Shown piece after piece: positions 25,260 through 38,100 of a stretch of 64,000 bases of DNA (its first letter is position 1; each line of letters begins with the position of its first letter). A program made the translations under genes and the position numbers. Location of the stretch: NCBI GenBank assembly GCA_918807975.1, contig OU964924.1, positions 7,700,501 to 7,764,500 of the forward strand, given 5' to 3'. Under the pieces are notes generated by a model. The model worked only from the letters and a program-made list of their open reading frames with translations. It had not been told where the DNA came from and made no database searches. Source of the DNA: Aplidium turbinatum. Taxonomy: Eukaryota; Chordata; Ascidiacea; Aplousobranchia; Polyclinidae.

Positions 25260-25485
25260 ACAGTTACACAACTGCCTTTCGCAGACGAGTAGGAACGACC
25301 AGACGCGATATGCAGAATTTGCAAATAAGATTTTATCGGTACCGCCGCAAGTACGTCGATTTAGAAGTGATTAGACACGTAATGAACACCCACAATTTTG
25401 AGCACCGGAAAGTTAATTAAACGCTTTCTTTTGATGTTTTACTTACACCGATTAGTATTAAAATTTAAACGATTCAAAGATAAAG

Positions 25486-27100
25486 CTAACACTTAGTTTC
25501 TTGCCAATTTTTACCTCCATTAACCAACTGATATCGCGGTCGACGAAAGTTGGGGTCCCAGTTCGTGTTGCTTGGTTGAGGGTTCGTAAAGTTGCCTGGC
25601 GCCATACCTTGGACGACATACTCATTTCCGCCGTCGTTGAAGTGCTCACTTTCTCGCAGACAACCGGTCGATACGTCGGGGTGGTAAACCGGATAAGACT
25701 GGTTGGCGTCGGTAGGAACTGGATTCGAGTAGCCATGAATAACGGGTCCCTGGTTGACGTTGGTAGGGATGTTGTTAGAGTAGGCTGATGGGGCAGAGCC
25801 ATACATCCCGCTGGCGTTCTGTATCTCCTGTTGGTAAAAAAAAAAAAATCATTATTACGGGAAAAAATGTCAAGAACATTTGCATTCGGTCACAGCGGCT
25901 ATTACTCGCAAAAACTAAAGCATGGTCGCCAGACTGCATGTCAATGATCTCGCAGAGTAAACAAAGTGTTCAATGATTCACTAATGGTAGGCAGTGGTTG
26001 CCGAGTCATGCTTTAGCCTCCTGGTATTGATTTATCTTAGTCGCTCAGTGAACTAAAAACACGGACAAGGAAATGACACGATTCAATAGCTGTGATGCAC
26101 ATAACGAAGTAGATAGAGACAGTCATGTTTAACTTTTGACCTCAGGCATGAGTATCAGTGGTCTGCTGCTATAGGACTAGAACACGGGTCGGCAACCTTT
26201 AGCATTGAAAGAGCGATTTGGTCTCGTCTCCATTAAACTAAAACCTGCTCTGAGCCGCACCATCTAATTGACTGCTTACAGCAAAAACCTAATGCTTGCA
26301 GGAAAGCCTTTTATTCAAGTTATTCTCTTCTTGCATTTAGCTATTAGGTCTATTGATGATTAATCAATACAAATCTATTCAAGTAATGGTGAAATTAAGT
26401 ATTTAGCTATACTGACTAGCTACAAATTACCATTACTAGCTGCAAAACAAACCGTAGCTACAAAGGTGAAGTGTTGTTCCTCCTTGTCGCAACTATTCGG
26501 TTTTTGATTATTGCACCACAATGGTTTAATTGTGACACGAACTAGTAAAAAAAAGTATCACGTGAGCCAGAGCGCAGAGATAAAAGAGCCGCGTGCGGCT
26601 CCGAAGCTGCAGGTTGCCGACCGCTGGACTAGAGACAATGCGTGTGGGCTCTTAGATGGGCAACGATAAACGCTTCTAATCGACGAGTACCTAAAAACTT
26701 GCAAACCCAGTGTTTAGAAATAAATCATAATTGAATTACATTGATATCAAATTAATATGAAGATTTGACTGAGCTCGAAACAATCAAGCAAATTGAAAAA
26801 TCGGCGAGTCACCAGCCACGGGAAACTTCATTTGTAAATCTGTATTAATTTGATGACAATTTTTCATAAAAGCCGTTTACTAAACAAAAAGTTGAACCGT
26901 TCCTATACAGACCTTGTGTTGATATGGATTGGCAGAGGGGTGGTGGGAGGGTGGGGGTCGGATGGAATGCTGCTGCTGTTGCCAGTTCATATCCGAACCC
27001 ATGTTTTGTATGTATCTTGACATTTCAGGTTGTTGTTGCTGCTGCTGCATGAAGAAAGGTACATGCGAAGGGTAACGCGGCCCAGAAAGAGGTTGCTGCT

Positions 27101-27131
<31 letters not shown>

Positions 27132-30100
27132 TTGTTGTTGTTGCTGTTGTTGTTGTTGTTGTTGCTGTTGATGTTGTTGCTGATGCTGTTGTATCGGATT
27201 ACCAGGAAAAGTTCTTTGCATCTAAACGGAAGATCAAAAGTTAAATGGCGGGAAAGATGGTTGTTTCATGTAGATTGATTCATGACACTCAATAAATAGT
27301 TTATTTTCTGTTCAGTAATGACGCAGATTGGTCAGAAAATCTTGTTATTTTGAGACCATTTTCTTATGTCACTTAAATTAGCATCCTCATATAAATGGGT
27401 AAACCTCCCAAAATTTTTCTTTAAAAAAAATTAGTGCCGATAAAAACAAAGCGAAACGATTTTCAAAAGCAACATATTCGAAGATGACATTTGAACGAAA
27501 GTGAGCAAATCCAGAACGAAACTCTTCTTCTTATGCGGTACCTGCTGTTGTCCGTGCTGGAATGCTGGGCTGTTACGCATGTGACCGGCTCCACTTAAAT
27601 GGGACCCAATCGGAGACAACGTCGTCTGTTGCTGTTGGGGACCAACCACACCCACGCTGCTGTTGCCCCCAAGATGGCTTCCTATTGGCGGGTGTGCACC
27701 AACCCTTCTGATATTGTTAGGGGGCTGTGAAAATCGGTTACTAGCAGCTGGCATGCGGTTCCGTACACCAAACCCCATATGAGGGGCATGGGGATAAAAG
27801 GGGTGGTTCATCATTGGCATGCGGGAATTGGGGGGCTGAGGCTCAATAGTGGGGGTCTTCGGGGACGAAGAGATTTCTGAAGCCATAACCTAAACAAGTT
27901 GAAAAAGTGATCATCGTGAAATCACAAAAGTCGGACAACAGTGTATGATAAAATACCTGCAAAAGACAAATTTAATGTGGAAAGTTATTTTCAAAAATGT
28001 TTCATAACATGCACAGGAACTCTGGCAAAGTTTTCCGTTAATTTACAGCAAAAGTATTAACGATTTTCAAAGTGGTAGGAAAAACAAAATGACGTGGAAA
28101 GTTAGTCAGATTTTTCATTCACTCTTAAATATAAAGTATTTCGATCCAGTTCTGTAGACATTGAACCAACGAAAAAATGGCGGATTTTGCTGTCTGAGTA
28201 GCCACTTAATAAACAGAACAAATAGTATCATCCAAAGTTATTCGTGTGACCGGAGTGAAGCATTTGCAGGTGACTGGCTCAAAACAAAAGCGTTGCAATG
28301 AAGGGTACCTGTGGCTTTTGAGACGAAGCTGTCGTAATGATCCCGTCATCTCGGCCAGGGGTTGTGGCTGTAGCCCAGCTCGGATCTGTAGAAAAGTCAC
28401 GTTGAAAGAAAGTGGGGTTTTAAAATTTTCAAATCGGTATTTAGTTTGGAAAGAAAGCTGTGTTTCTTTTTTAAAAAAACTGATGGAAATGTGGTTAGTT
28501 CACCTTTAAAACTACTTTTTTAAAACTTTATAATCAGTAGTTAACACAGCGATTGCTAAAAAGCGTCTTACAACTCGTTGGCTCCAGGGGTGGCATTCCG
28601 ATCTGTGCTGGGGGAAGCATGTCATATGACCATATGTTGGTGGCTTGGTGCCCGACTACTGTGGTGAGGGGGAGAGAGGTCGGGTTGGTCCTTCTGTGAA
28701 GTGCTGCCCTCTCCTGAAAAGAAACAAAGCACGTTATGGTTGACCTAACAGCTGGAACTAGTTTGATGAAACGACTTATACTCTTTTCGTTGTACGTTCA
28801 GTCATGTTAATCTTGCGATTAAATTCCATCACAGACATCAAGAATAACTAACAACTGAGTGCATGGCAACGTAGTCGAATGATGAGAGCCCACAACGCTC
28901 CAAAGGGTGCCGCTTTGACACCGCTCAAAAGCATACGACTGTGGCTTTAGTAAGGCACTTTATCACTGAAAATGGCATGCCAGAAGATGGACACAAGGAT
29001 TGACTTCCTTGCCTTCCCATCCACTTAATCTAAATCTTCACCATCAGGCGTAAGCTTGGATGCCACAAAAAAGAACAACTCAATGTACGTTGTTTCATTG
29101 TTACGTGATAACTGTCGGTGCCGACATACCGTGCCGATGGGTCGTGGTTTCGCTGAATTTGCTTCGGCGCCTGTTCCTGACGATGTCTGCTGGGGTGTGG
29201 AAGTAGGTGGCGCGCTTTCCATGTTATTAGCAGTGTTTCCACTTCCTAAATTGGAAAATAGGTTAAACTTTGAAGACCAGAACAAAAATTAACTCAAAAA
29301 GCCTAACCTGATAGAACTTCGCAAAAAACAACTCGTAATGCTAAGCTATGCCTCAGCTACCGTGTTGTATACATAACATGTGTGTGTAATCAGCATTGCA
29401 CCACGTATGAAAGGCCACACATTGGAAGATGGCGTATATCACGTTCAGACAAACAAGGGAAAATCACACATTATAGTCTTCAAGACCTATGAAAAATAAA
29501 GAAGCAATTCTACGTTTCGGCGAACTAACATGAAGTTGGCCTGTTTTAAAGACCATTAAACCAAAACTTCTGTTTTTAATATTTGTCTTCAGCTTTTGTT
29601 TTTAATATCAGAAACTGGGAACTTAAATGGTAAATAAACACAGCCGGAGATAGCGGTACACAAAAAAACAAAAACGAAACGAGTGTAAGTCTGTGAAAGA
29701 AACACCGGTCAAACCAGATCGGTTTGGTGTTTGTATTTAAGGCTAAACAACAAAAGAACCCAGACAGCAAATTAATCGTTTCTTACATTAATTCAACATC
29801 TGCAGACGAATCAATGTAAAAGAACGGTTGATTTGCAGTTTGGAAAGTAACGAATTTGACCTTGAACAGTAGCGCTCCCAATAATTGCGCTGTTTTCCAC
29901 GGTTGGAGACTTGACACTCCCCCGATAACCAGGTGCTTTGGTTTGGTCGACCGTACCCAGGGGGGGCTCGGGCTGAATGAATGGTGGGGGAAGGTTTGTG
30001 GTGTTCTGCCCTTGAAATTGTGCAACTGAAAGAACATTTTTTGTTTTTTATTTTACGTTATTACAACGCAAAACGACGTCAGTAGATTCTAAGCATTAAG

Positions 30101-32188
30101 AAGCTTGATCATCTGCTCTCTCGACCGTGTCAAGAAAACTTCCAAGAGCTACACAAGCACCCAACCCAGTCAGCAATCAGTTCATTTTTACATTGATTCA
30201 ACATTAGCAGACGTAAACTTTCAAAAAGCACTGATTTTCCACATGGAAAGGGCCAAAAGTTACAAAAAATTGAAGCTAGGTTGCAAGCAACTGCTGATTC
30301 CATTGGTTGGGGGTATGGTACCAAAATGATTTCGGTTGAGGCTTCCTGAAACAAAAACCGATTTGCTGTCTGGGCAACAACCTCGCGACAAACATGGACT
30401 GCAAAGATAACGCAAATTAACATAAATATAATACGACTCAACGTACCAGGCGCTGTTTCGCTGCTCCACAAAGCAGGGGAGCCAGCGTTCGGGTTGAACG
30501 AGCCGCTAAAAGGGGAGTAGGCAAGTGAAGACATGGGATTGTTCTCTGGGTAATTGTGGGGGGTGCTTGTGGCTGGATTGCCTGCCGTGATGGAATCTAT
30601 CGGTGTGAGAGACAACAAGATAAAAAATAAAGATATATTCGGGATTTCTTTATCAAACATTGTTTAAATACAACATGTGACCCCTCTATTTGTTCAACTG
30701 TATTGTTGTTGAAAACCACCAATGGCTTCATGATCAGAGGTCACAACACAACGCCCGTGGAAGAACAATTTCTCAAACTCACTGCGCACAACTAGATTGA
30801 TGACTAACATCTCAAAATCTCATGTCAACAGCTTTACGGTCAAAAATCGAGACTTAAGACGAGACTTAAGATTAAGCAAAACTGCTACGTACCTGGGTTG
30901 TCGGCAGGTGGGCCGTCCGAGAAACCGGGTTTGATGCCCTGAACTGGGGTCACGCCAACGTTCGCACCAAGATTCGACTGATTGGGGTAAGGTGGGGCAG
31001 AGGAGCTATGGCTTGATTGGGAGATAGAACTTTGCGCGGGTGTTCTGAAGCCATGGTTTGACATGGACGAGTTCGGGGTTGCAACAACCGGAGTACTTTG
31101 AACCGGCCGGCCGACATTTTGGTTCGGTGTGACCACGTGACTTTGGGACAAGCTACTGAGGCCCGAAGACATATTTCGAAATGAACTGTCCATGTTCTCT
31201 GGGGCGGGTGCCGAGTTGTGATTTGGGGTGATTTGGTTATGGGTTTGGGGAATACCTTCCTGGCTTGGTGACAAAACGGGAGATAGTGGGCCTTGGGTAC
31301 GAGACATTACGGGGTACATTTGATGTTGAGAGGGGGTACCGGAACCGATCGGTCCGTACGACGATTGGGAGATTCTTGGGGAAATCCCTGGTGCGACTTT
31401 GGTGGACACCATGGGAGCTACAGGCTGCACGGGTTTATCTGCAAATCAAATTTTGAAACTGAGACAAGATCTTTTTCGTTACAATTGAAAGATACCTCAC
31501 AAGTCAATGAAAAACATGTAAAGCACTGTTACAAATAAAAATATGGCCTTCAATCGATAAAATAATTCCGTTCTCAATAAACGGGAGGGGCAACACATTA
31601 CCACCCACCTGATGGCTTGGATGAAAAAGTGACAGAAGGGGTGGCGAGTGTGGTAGCTGGGGGCTGCTGAGGGGCGACGAAAAGAGCTTTCTTCACGGTC
31701 TCAACGGTCTTGGCTTCAGATACTGTTGCCGTTGAATCTGCAATCGCAGACAGGGATTGCTTAGCCAGACAGTAAATCAGTCCGTTTTTTTTTTGCACTG
31801 ATTCAACGGCTGTAGACGCGGAATCAATGGAAAAAACGATTGATTTACTGTCTGGCTAAGCTGACCGAAAAGTCTGAGTACTGTCTGGATAGCTCATCAA
31901 AAAGTTCAATTTTAAGCGGAAAGTTGTTGATACCACAAACTACAAAACTGATTCAGGCATCTCACAAGTCACGTCGCTTAACAAACGCATCAAGAACTAC
32001 TTGTCTGCCCAGTGCCCAGTCATAACATGGTGATATTTAACATACTGGATGCCGCAGGTACCTGAAGCTGAAGGGAGCGGCCATTGTGTGGGGGCAGAGG
32101 GTGGAGCTGTAGACGACGACGTTGTCACGCTAACGGGAGGCGTCCACACACCGACGTTTACTAACGACACGGAGGACGAACTGGGGTT
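25486..32188 (-). CDS. ANKHD1: ANKHD1 exons 38-48: Pro/Ser/Gln-rich C-terminal tail
   Basis: Exons 32188-32062, 31737-31609, 31438-30893, 30596-30447, 30025-29861, 29245-29130, 28713-28572, 28385-28309, 27889-27542, 27221-26913 and 25827-25486, residues 1826-2641. The tail is low-complexity, but anchors match vertebrate MASK: PRPIGT then ERAAL (human PPPIGTERL), VVGHQATNIWSYD (human VGHSGIWSFG), and near the end a short Asn-Trp-Asp-Pro motif like the human AWNPM. Exon 47 encodes 26 Gln in a row (residues 2443-2468). The stop is TAG at 25488-25486. The donor of exon 42 is uncertain: CAAG/GTCAAA or an earlier phase-1 site. Confidence 0.82.
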
Positions 32189-35100
32189 CTGCAAATACAC
32201 AACGTTTGGTGTCTAGGATTTCCCATGGAACATGACTCAGCATTGTGTGTCATTTCAAATGCTCTGATAGTACATCAGCTTTTAAGCCTTTTCGTGTGAA
32301 AAAAAACACGACAATTAAAATAAGATAGTAGCTTTTTTTCAGCGGAGACTACACAAACACTAGCTAAAACAAATCGAATTAAAATTTCCACTAATCTAGT
32401 ACCTGACGTGCGGATTGGGCCACAATCGACGGTGGGACGGTCCAGGCCGGTTTTGAAGGAATGGGGGCGGCAACAACTGTTAAGGTGGACCTTTGTGGCA
32501 GTGGTTTCGCTGGAACGTGGCTCTGGGAGGCAGCCTGCGCCTGTACCTTCGATATGATGTCTGTGATCTCATGGTCTGTTCTGTCTTCTTTGATCAGAGT
32601 TGTAATCAGTTGCTGGGCGTATCTGACAGCTTCCGCTGCGCCTCTGTGGTTGAATGTGTACAAGTTAGAGACATTGTCCATCATTTGAATTCATGTTTGA
32701 GGGAGCATTGGATGAAAGTAAATACTTTTAAAGACTTATGGTAAGATAAAGGGTGATTTGAAAACCGATTGCTAGCATCTATTTTGTTTAAACTAATGAA
32801 ATGACTATCTTCCAAGCGATGAACACAAATGTAGCTCCTAGTCAACTCAAATGGGATCAAATGTCCAGTCTGAGCTGGTTATAAAGATTTAATTGGAACC
32901 ATCAGAAACATCGAGAAAATTGCAACCAACAGAAACATCGAGAAAATTGAAACCATCAGAAACATCGAGAAAATTGGAACCATCAGACATATCGAGAAAA
33001 TTGGAACCATCAGACATAGTTGTATTGGCATGTCGCTGGATCTTCTTGTGCCACCTTTGCTGTGAGTAAACCCATCCAGTGAGCCAGCTTCTCTTTAGAT
33101 TCTTAAAGAAGAATTTATTTGCTTGCTGGGAAGATATCCCCTCTCCTGCAATGATTAAAAAATGTGATTTGGTAAACAGGATAGCGCGTCAACTTACTTG
33201 ATTGTGACCGTTCGTTCTAGCGCTCCCTTCCTCTGCTTGTCGATGTCAATGTGTGCTCCAGTGACCTCACGAATGGCATTGATGTTGCAACCGGCTCGTC
33301 CAATCACACGCGAGATTAGGTTTGACGCAACTAGCATTCTCTTCCCGCTGAAAACAACAGATGACGATGTTTGAAGCCGTGGGCCATGTTTCAAAGCGGT
33401 TTTATCCAGAAAAAACACCTTTCAACATTTTGATGTTATTTGCTGCGGCATTGGTGTTTATAGGTTTTACAATTTGGGGATTGTTTCAAGTATTTTCAAA
33501 GTGCACTAGATTGAGTTGCTTTTAGCAGCACGATCGTTATTAACTTTACAAATGTAAATACAAACGACCTTTTTTAGCCTGATGCTGTATCTTCGAAGTA
33601 CTTTTTTTGTGTTTGGAGTACTGACAACGAGTTAAATACAGAACCGCTGACAACCAATCCTAACCTGTTGGGATTTCCATACTTTCTCGCAGGTACTTCC
33701 TTCCAACCTTCTTCTCGACGTGGCGGTCGTTTGCTTGGTGTGATCACCATGGTACGGAATGGCGCAGTTTGGCTGCTGGTGGTGGTAGCAGTGGTGGAGT
33801 GGGCGGAGGTGAGAGACACAGGCTTCGTAAATGTGATGGATTCACAGATGACAGGTTTTGCGTGTACTGGCATTTCTCTGCGTGTTACAAAAGAAGTTAG
33901 TTGGCAAGTCTTCTTGTTTGTACGTTTACGTTTGGAAGAATTCGTTCAAAATCTGACGCTTTTACGTTCACGCGACGTTGGGCGACGTATGATCAATAAA
34001 AACGTCATATGACGTTAACTGTACGAATGAAAGTTTCGTGCTAACTAACTCAACTTAACTCATAAGTCGCAAACTATCTCATACCGGTTACTGGCAGTGG
34101 TTGGCCTATGATGGCTCACAAGCTTGCGATTTTTCCTTGCGGCTGAGTGTTGAGCGTTCATATCTTCACCAGATGTCGCTGCAGCGCTGCAAGGTTGCAA
34201 TAAAAATGACGTATTATACAAGTCGATGTGAGCAGCAAACAATGTTGATATCATAATAACAATGAACGTACATGAACAGTAGAGATAGAGTGTAAAGTTT
34301 TCGGTAAAAACTGACCACACGTTTAGCACATTCTGATGCCATAACGACGGGGGTACAGCGTTGAAATTTGAAATAGCGGAACCTTGATGGATTTTGGAAT
34401 CACTTTTGTTAAAGTGATGAAGTGATTGTATTTGACCTCATATCTTAATGAGATGATAATCAGGTAAAATTTGGGAGATAACTTTTATCCAAAACGCCAC
34501 CTCAGGTCCAAGCATTTTGAAAACTGCAAATGGTGAAAACATGAAACCCCGCTTGTAAAGCACATTTTAAGCATGAGAAAAACTCGGTCTACATTACAAC
34601 AACAGTCAATGAAAGTCTTACGCTTCCAAACTCTTCGGATATGTATCCTGTACGGTTTGATTCGTCTGTACGTGAGGCGATTCGGCCGGTCTCGCAGTGT
34701 CGTCTGGTACACGTTGAGATGTTCCTGGTTTCGTTTTTAAAGAAGCCGAGTTTGGTGAAGAATTCCGCACATCTTTGGATGCTGCGATACAAATGAAGTT
34801 GAAATCCACGATAAGAGCTCGGTAACCTACATTAGACAGAAAAATCCGTCATTTTACATTGATTCAACGTCTTCAAACGTCTGCAGACGTTGAATCAATG
34901 TAAAAATGACGGATTTTGCTGCCTGGGCCAGAGTGGTTGATAATAAGAATTAAACAACTTGTATGAAGACTTTGCTTTGCCTGAAGTGATTTAAAACCAC
35001 CAAGACATACAACTTCCAAGATCGAAGTTATTACCTGGCAAGATAAGCATTTGTGCTTTTCAAATAAGCAATTTTGAGATGGAAGGGAGTAACAGAACAG

Positions 35101-38100
35101 ACCTCAAACGTTGAAGGAGCTGTTATATGAAACTATTTCAATAAGTGCTCTTTAAAACACTATCACTTATGAAAAACAAAGTAACGTGGCCAAGTTTTCA
35201 ACGATGTATTGAAACGAATGTCACTTTGTCTCCCTGTCATAAAACAATAAATATCCAGATATTAACTTACCACTAGAAACTGTAGCAAGCGTTTGAGAAA
35301 CAGCAGCTGATGTTGCTTTCAGCGAAGCGGCACTGACGTCATCGACGTTCAAAGGGAGTGAAGAGATTTTTAACTTGCTGGTCGATGTGATCACGTGATC
35401 CAAGGCAGAAGTTGAATCGGCTTCGTCTGATTGGTCAACAACGCAAACATTTCTATTACTTTGTCCAATCACAGTTTTCTCAACAAAATCAAACTCAAGT
35501 CAGCAAACTGTCACCAGTCTCGGAATGATTTCAAAACTTACGAAGTGTTTGTTGTCATTTTTTAGTCTCTTGTTGAAACAAAGCCAGAATAATGATTGTC
35601 ACAACGTTTAAAAAACATTGTACTTTTACACGGACACTAGGTGAGAATCTAAGTTTAGTAATTGAGAAGTGGCTCAATTTAAACAAATTATAACCCAATA
35701 GCAGCCTCATTAAAGCCCAATTAACACAGTGAATTCTGGATTTTATGTTACTACCCACAATGCTGCCCACCTAAACTGTTTGGAACCATAAATACAGTTT
35801 AAAAAACCTCAAATTATAAAGTAAAGTGATCTTACCGTCACTAGCGAAGTTCTCTTTATCCTCTTTCTGGTCTTCTTTTTTCGTCGACTTTTGCTTTCTT
35901 CGCAATCTTCTTCTCTCTCTCTTCCTCGCTGCCTTCTCTTTCTGGTCTTCTTTCTGGCTCTGCAATAAGTGCGGGAAAGCTGTAAATTTAACGTCACTAA
36001 ACAATGGATCAATGTTAAAAGTGACATAACTGCCGAGAACACGGCAAAGGTGCAATTAGATTTCCGTCAAGTGAAGAAAACTTACAACTCAAGATCTTCA
36101 CTCAAATAGAATCGATTCTATTTGAATAAAACACTCAAAAAGACTCAATTAAAGTGGAAAAAACTTCAATAACTGATATTAAGTGATAAATCTTGTTCCC
36201 TAGTTTGGTATATCCAAGCCAGAAAACCAGACCATTTTACATTAATTTACAGTCTGTGGATGATGAATTAATTTAAAATAGACTGATTTTCTGGATGGAA
36301 TAATGCTTGGTTGCATCCGATATTTGTATCGATATCAGACAGCAAATTCCGTCGGTTTTACATTGATTCAATGTCTGTCGACGTTAAATGACGGGTTTAG
36401 TTGTCTGGGTGCAGTTTACCTTTCATAAAGTGCTTCTCTTTAAGACGGAGACCAAAGAATTGTTATGAAAAGATCATAACCACCTACTCTGTCATTGAGG
36501 CTCACCTTTTCCATGTCGAGTTCTTCAAGCAGCTCGGAGGCAAACTTGTTGGCTTCCTGAGCCTGTAGTTCCTTGGCTTGTACTATGCACTCCATGCACT
36601 GATGGGTTCGCTTCAGAAGGTCATGGTCTGTGATGGTGGCGATGTACCGCATGCACTCGGCGTCCGATGGGTACTGGGAAGCCTGCTTTGCAAGCCAACG
36701 CACAACCTGGAAAACGGCAATTCGATGGTTTTAAAAGCAATTTTTGAGCAACAAAGTAATTAAATAGTGAAGTAGTAGGATATATCACACAATATAATAT
36801 CATAAACTATGATAAATATAATGATATTATTTATAACAGATCATAAAAAATAAAACAGATTAAATTGAATGCTTAGATATCAGCAGGGGCTCGTTCGCGC
36901 ACAATACTACTTTACACGTACACCGTACAGTAGGCTACAGTATATGGCCAAAGTACACAAAGTTAACATTTTGATATCAATATGTCTAAGCTAGAAAAAA
37001 AAACGATTTTCCATGTGTAGTTGTTGGTTTACCTGGACATGTCCTTTCCTGAAAGCCGCCATTAGTGGTATCACATTCCTGTTGTCGGCTGCATTCACGT
37101 TGGCACCTTTGCCTACGAGGAGCCTGACAACATCCAGATGGCCGCCATTGCAAGCCAGCCAGAGTGGGGTATTCCCCTTCTTGTTGCGAACGTCGACTTG
37201 GGCATTCCTGCAAAGCAGTGGTTGGTGGTTGAAAAGAATAAAAACGAAAAAGAAACGCAGTAGACTGACAGGGAGCAACCTTTGCGCGTCATTTTCTTTA
37301 TAGTGCCATTTGGCTAGCGACTGTCCAACCAATTTGTCATTGGTTGTACTTATAGATGCCAATATTCTTCTGTTACAAGAAGTCCAATAATACGCGAGAA
37401 AAATTTAAGATAGGTATAATAGCGCTTTATTTTTAAAGGAAAAATTGACTTAATATTACTAAAACACAGAATAATCACTCGGCCAACAAAGTTGCTCCTT
37501 TCTGTACTGATTTAACATCTGCAGACGTTGAATTAGTGTAACAAGGACCAACTTTGCTTAGTGGGAAACCAGACAGCAAAATCTGCTATTTTTACATTGG
37601 TTTAACGTCTGCAGACGTTAAATCAATTAAAAATGACGAATCTTTCTGCCTAAAAAAGCCTTTGTGAAATGAATTGTCATTCCGCACTTCGAGTGGATGC
37701 TCGTATTGTGGAGTAAGATGTTACAAGATTTTCGATAGTTGCATCACCTGTCAAGGATGAGATCGCAGAATCTATAGTGGCCTTTGTCTGCAGCGATTGT
37801 GAGAGCAGTGTCACGTGACGACGGCACAGGAGCAGCGTTTGGGTCAGCACCTTTATCGAGCAGGACACAACCGACCTGTAATCATGATAAACCTAACGTC
37901 AAAGCAAGTAACGAATGCTTCAGTTCACATGCTTAACCGCCCGAACTTTTAATGCTGTTTGCAGCAATGCGTTGAAGCAGAATCGAAAATTATCCAACAA
38001 CGTTTAGAGAGAATATTAACTTGGAACTTTCGCCCAATCTGCTGCTTCGTTTTGTCCAAGATATAATTTTTTTCTATAATTTTCACTTCACTCAAATAGA

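Noticed and set aside
27030-27278. Plus-strand frame with a long leucine run
   Set aside because: It is the antisense of the polyglutamine exon of ANKHD1 and has no independent support.
35540-35600. Extra ANKHD1 exon before exon 32, suggested by a strong donor TTC/GTAAGT
   Set aside because: No upstream acceptor gives an open frame that joins both neighbours. Exon 31 joins exon 32 directly in phase at 35426.
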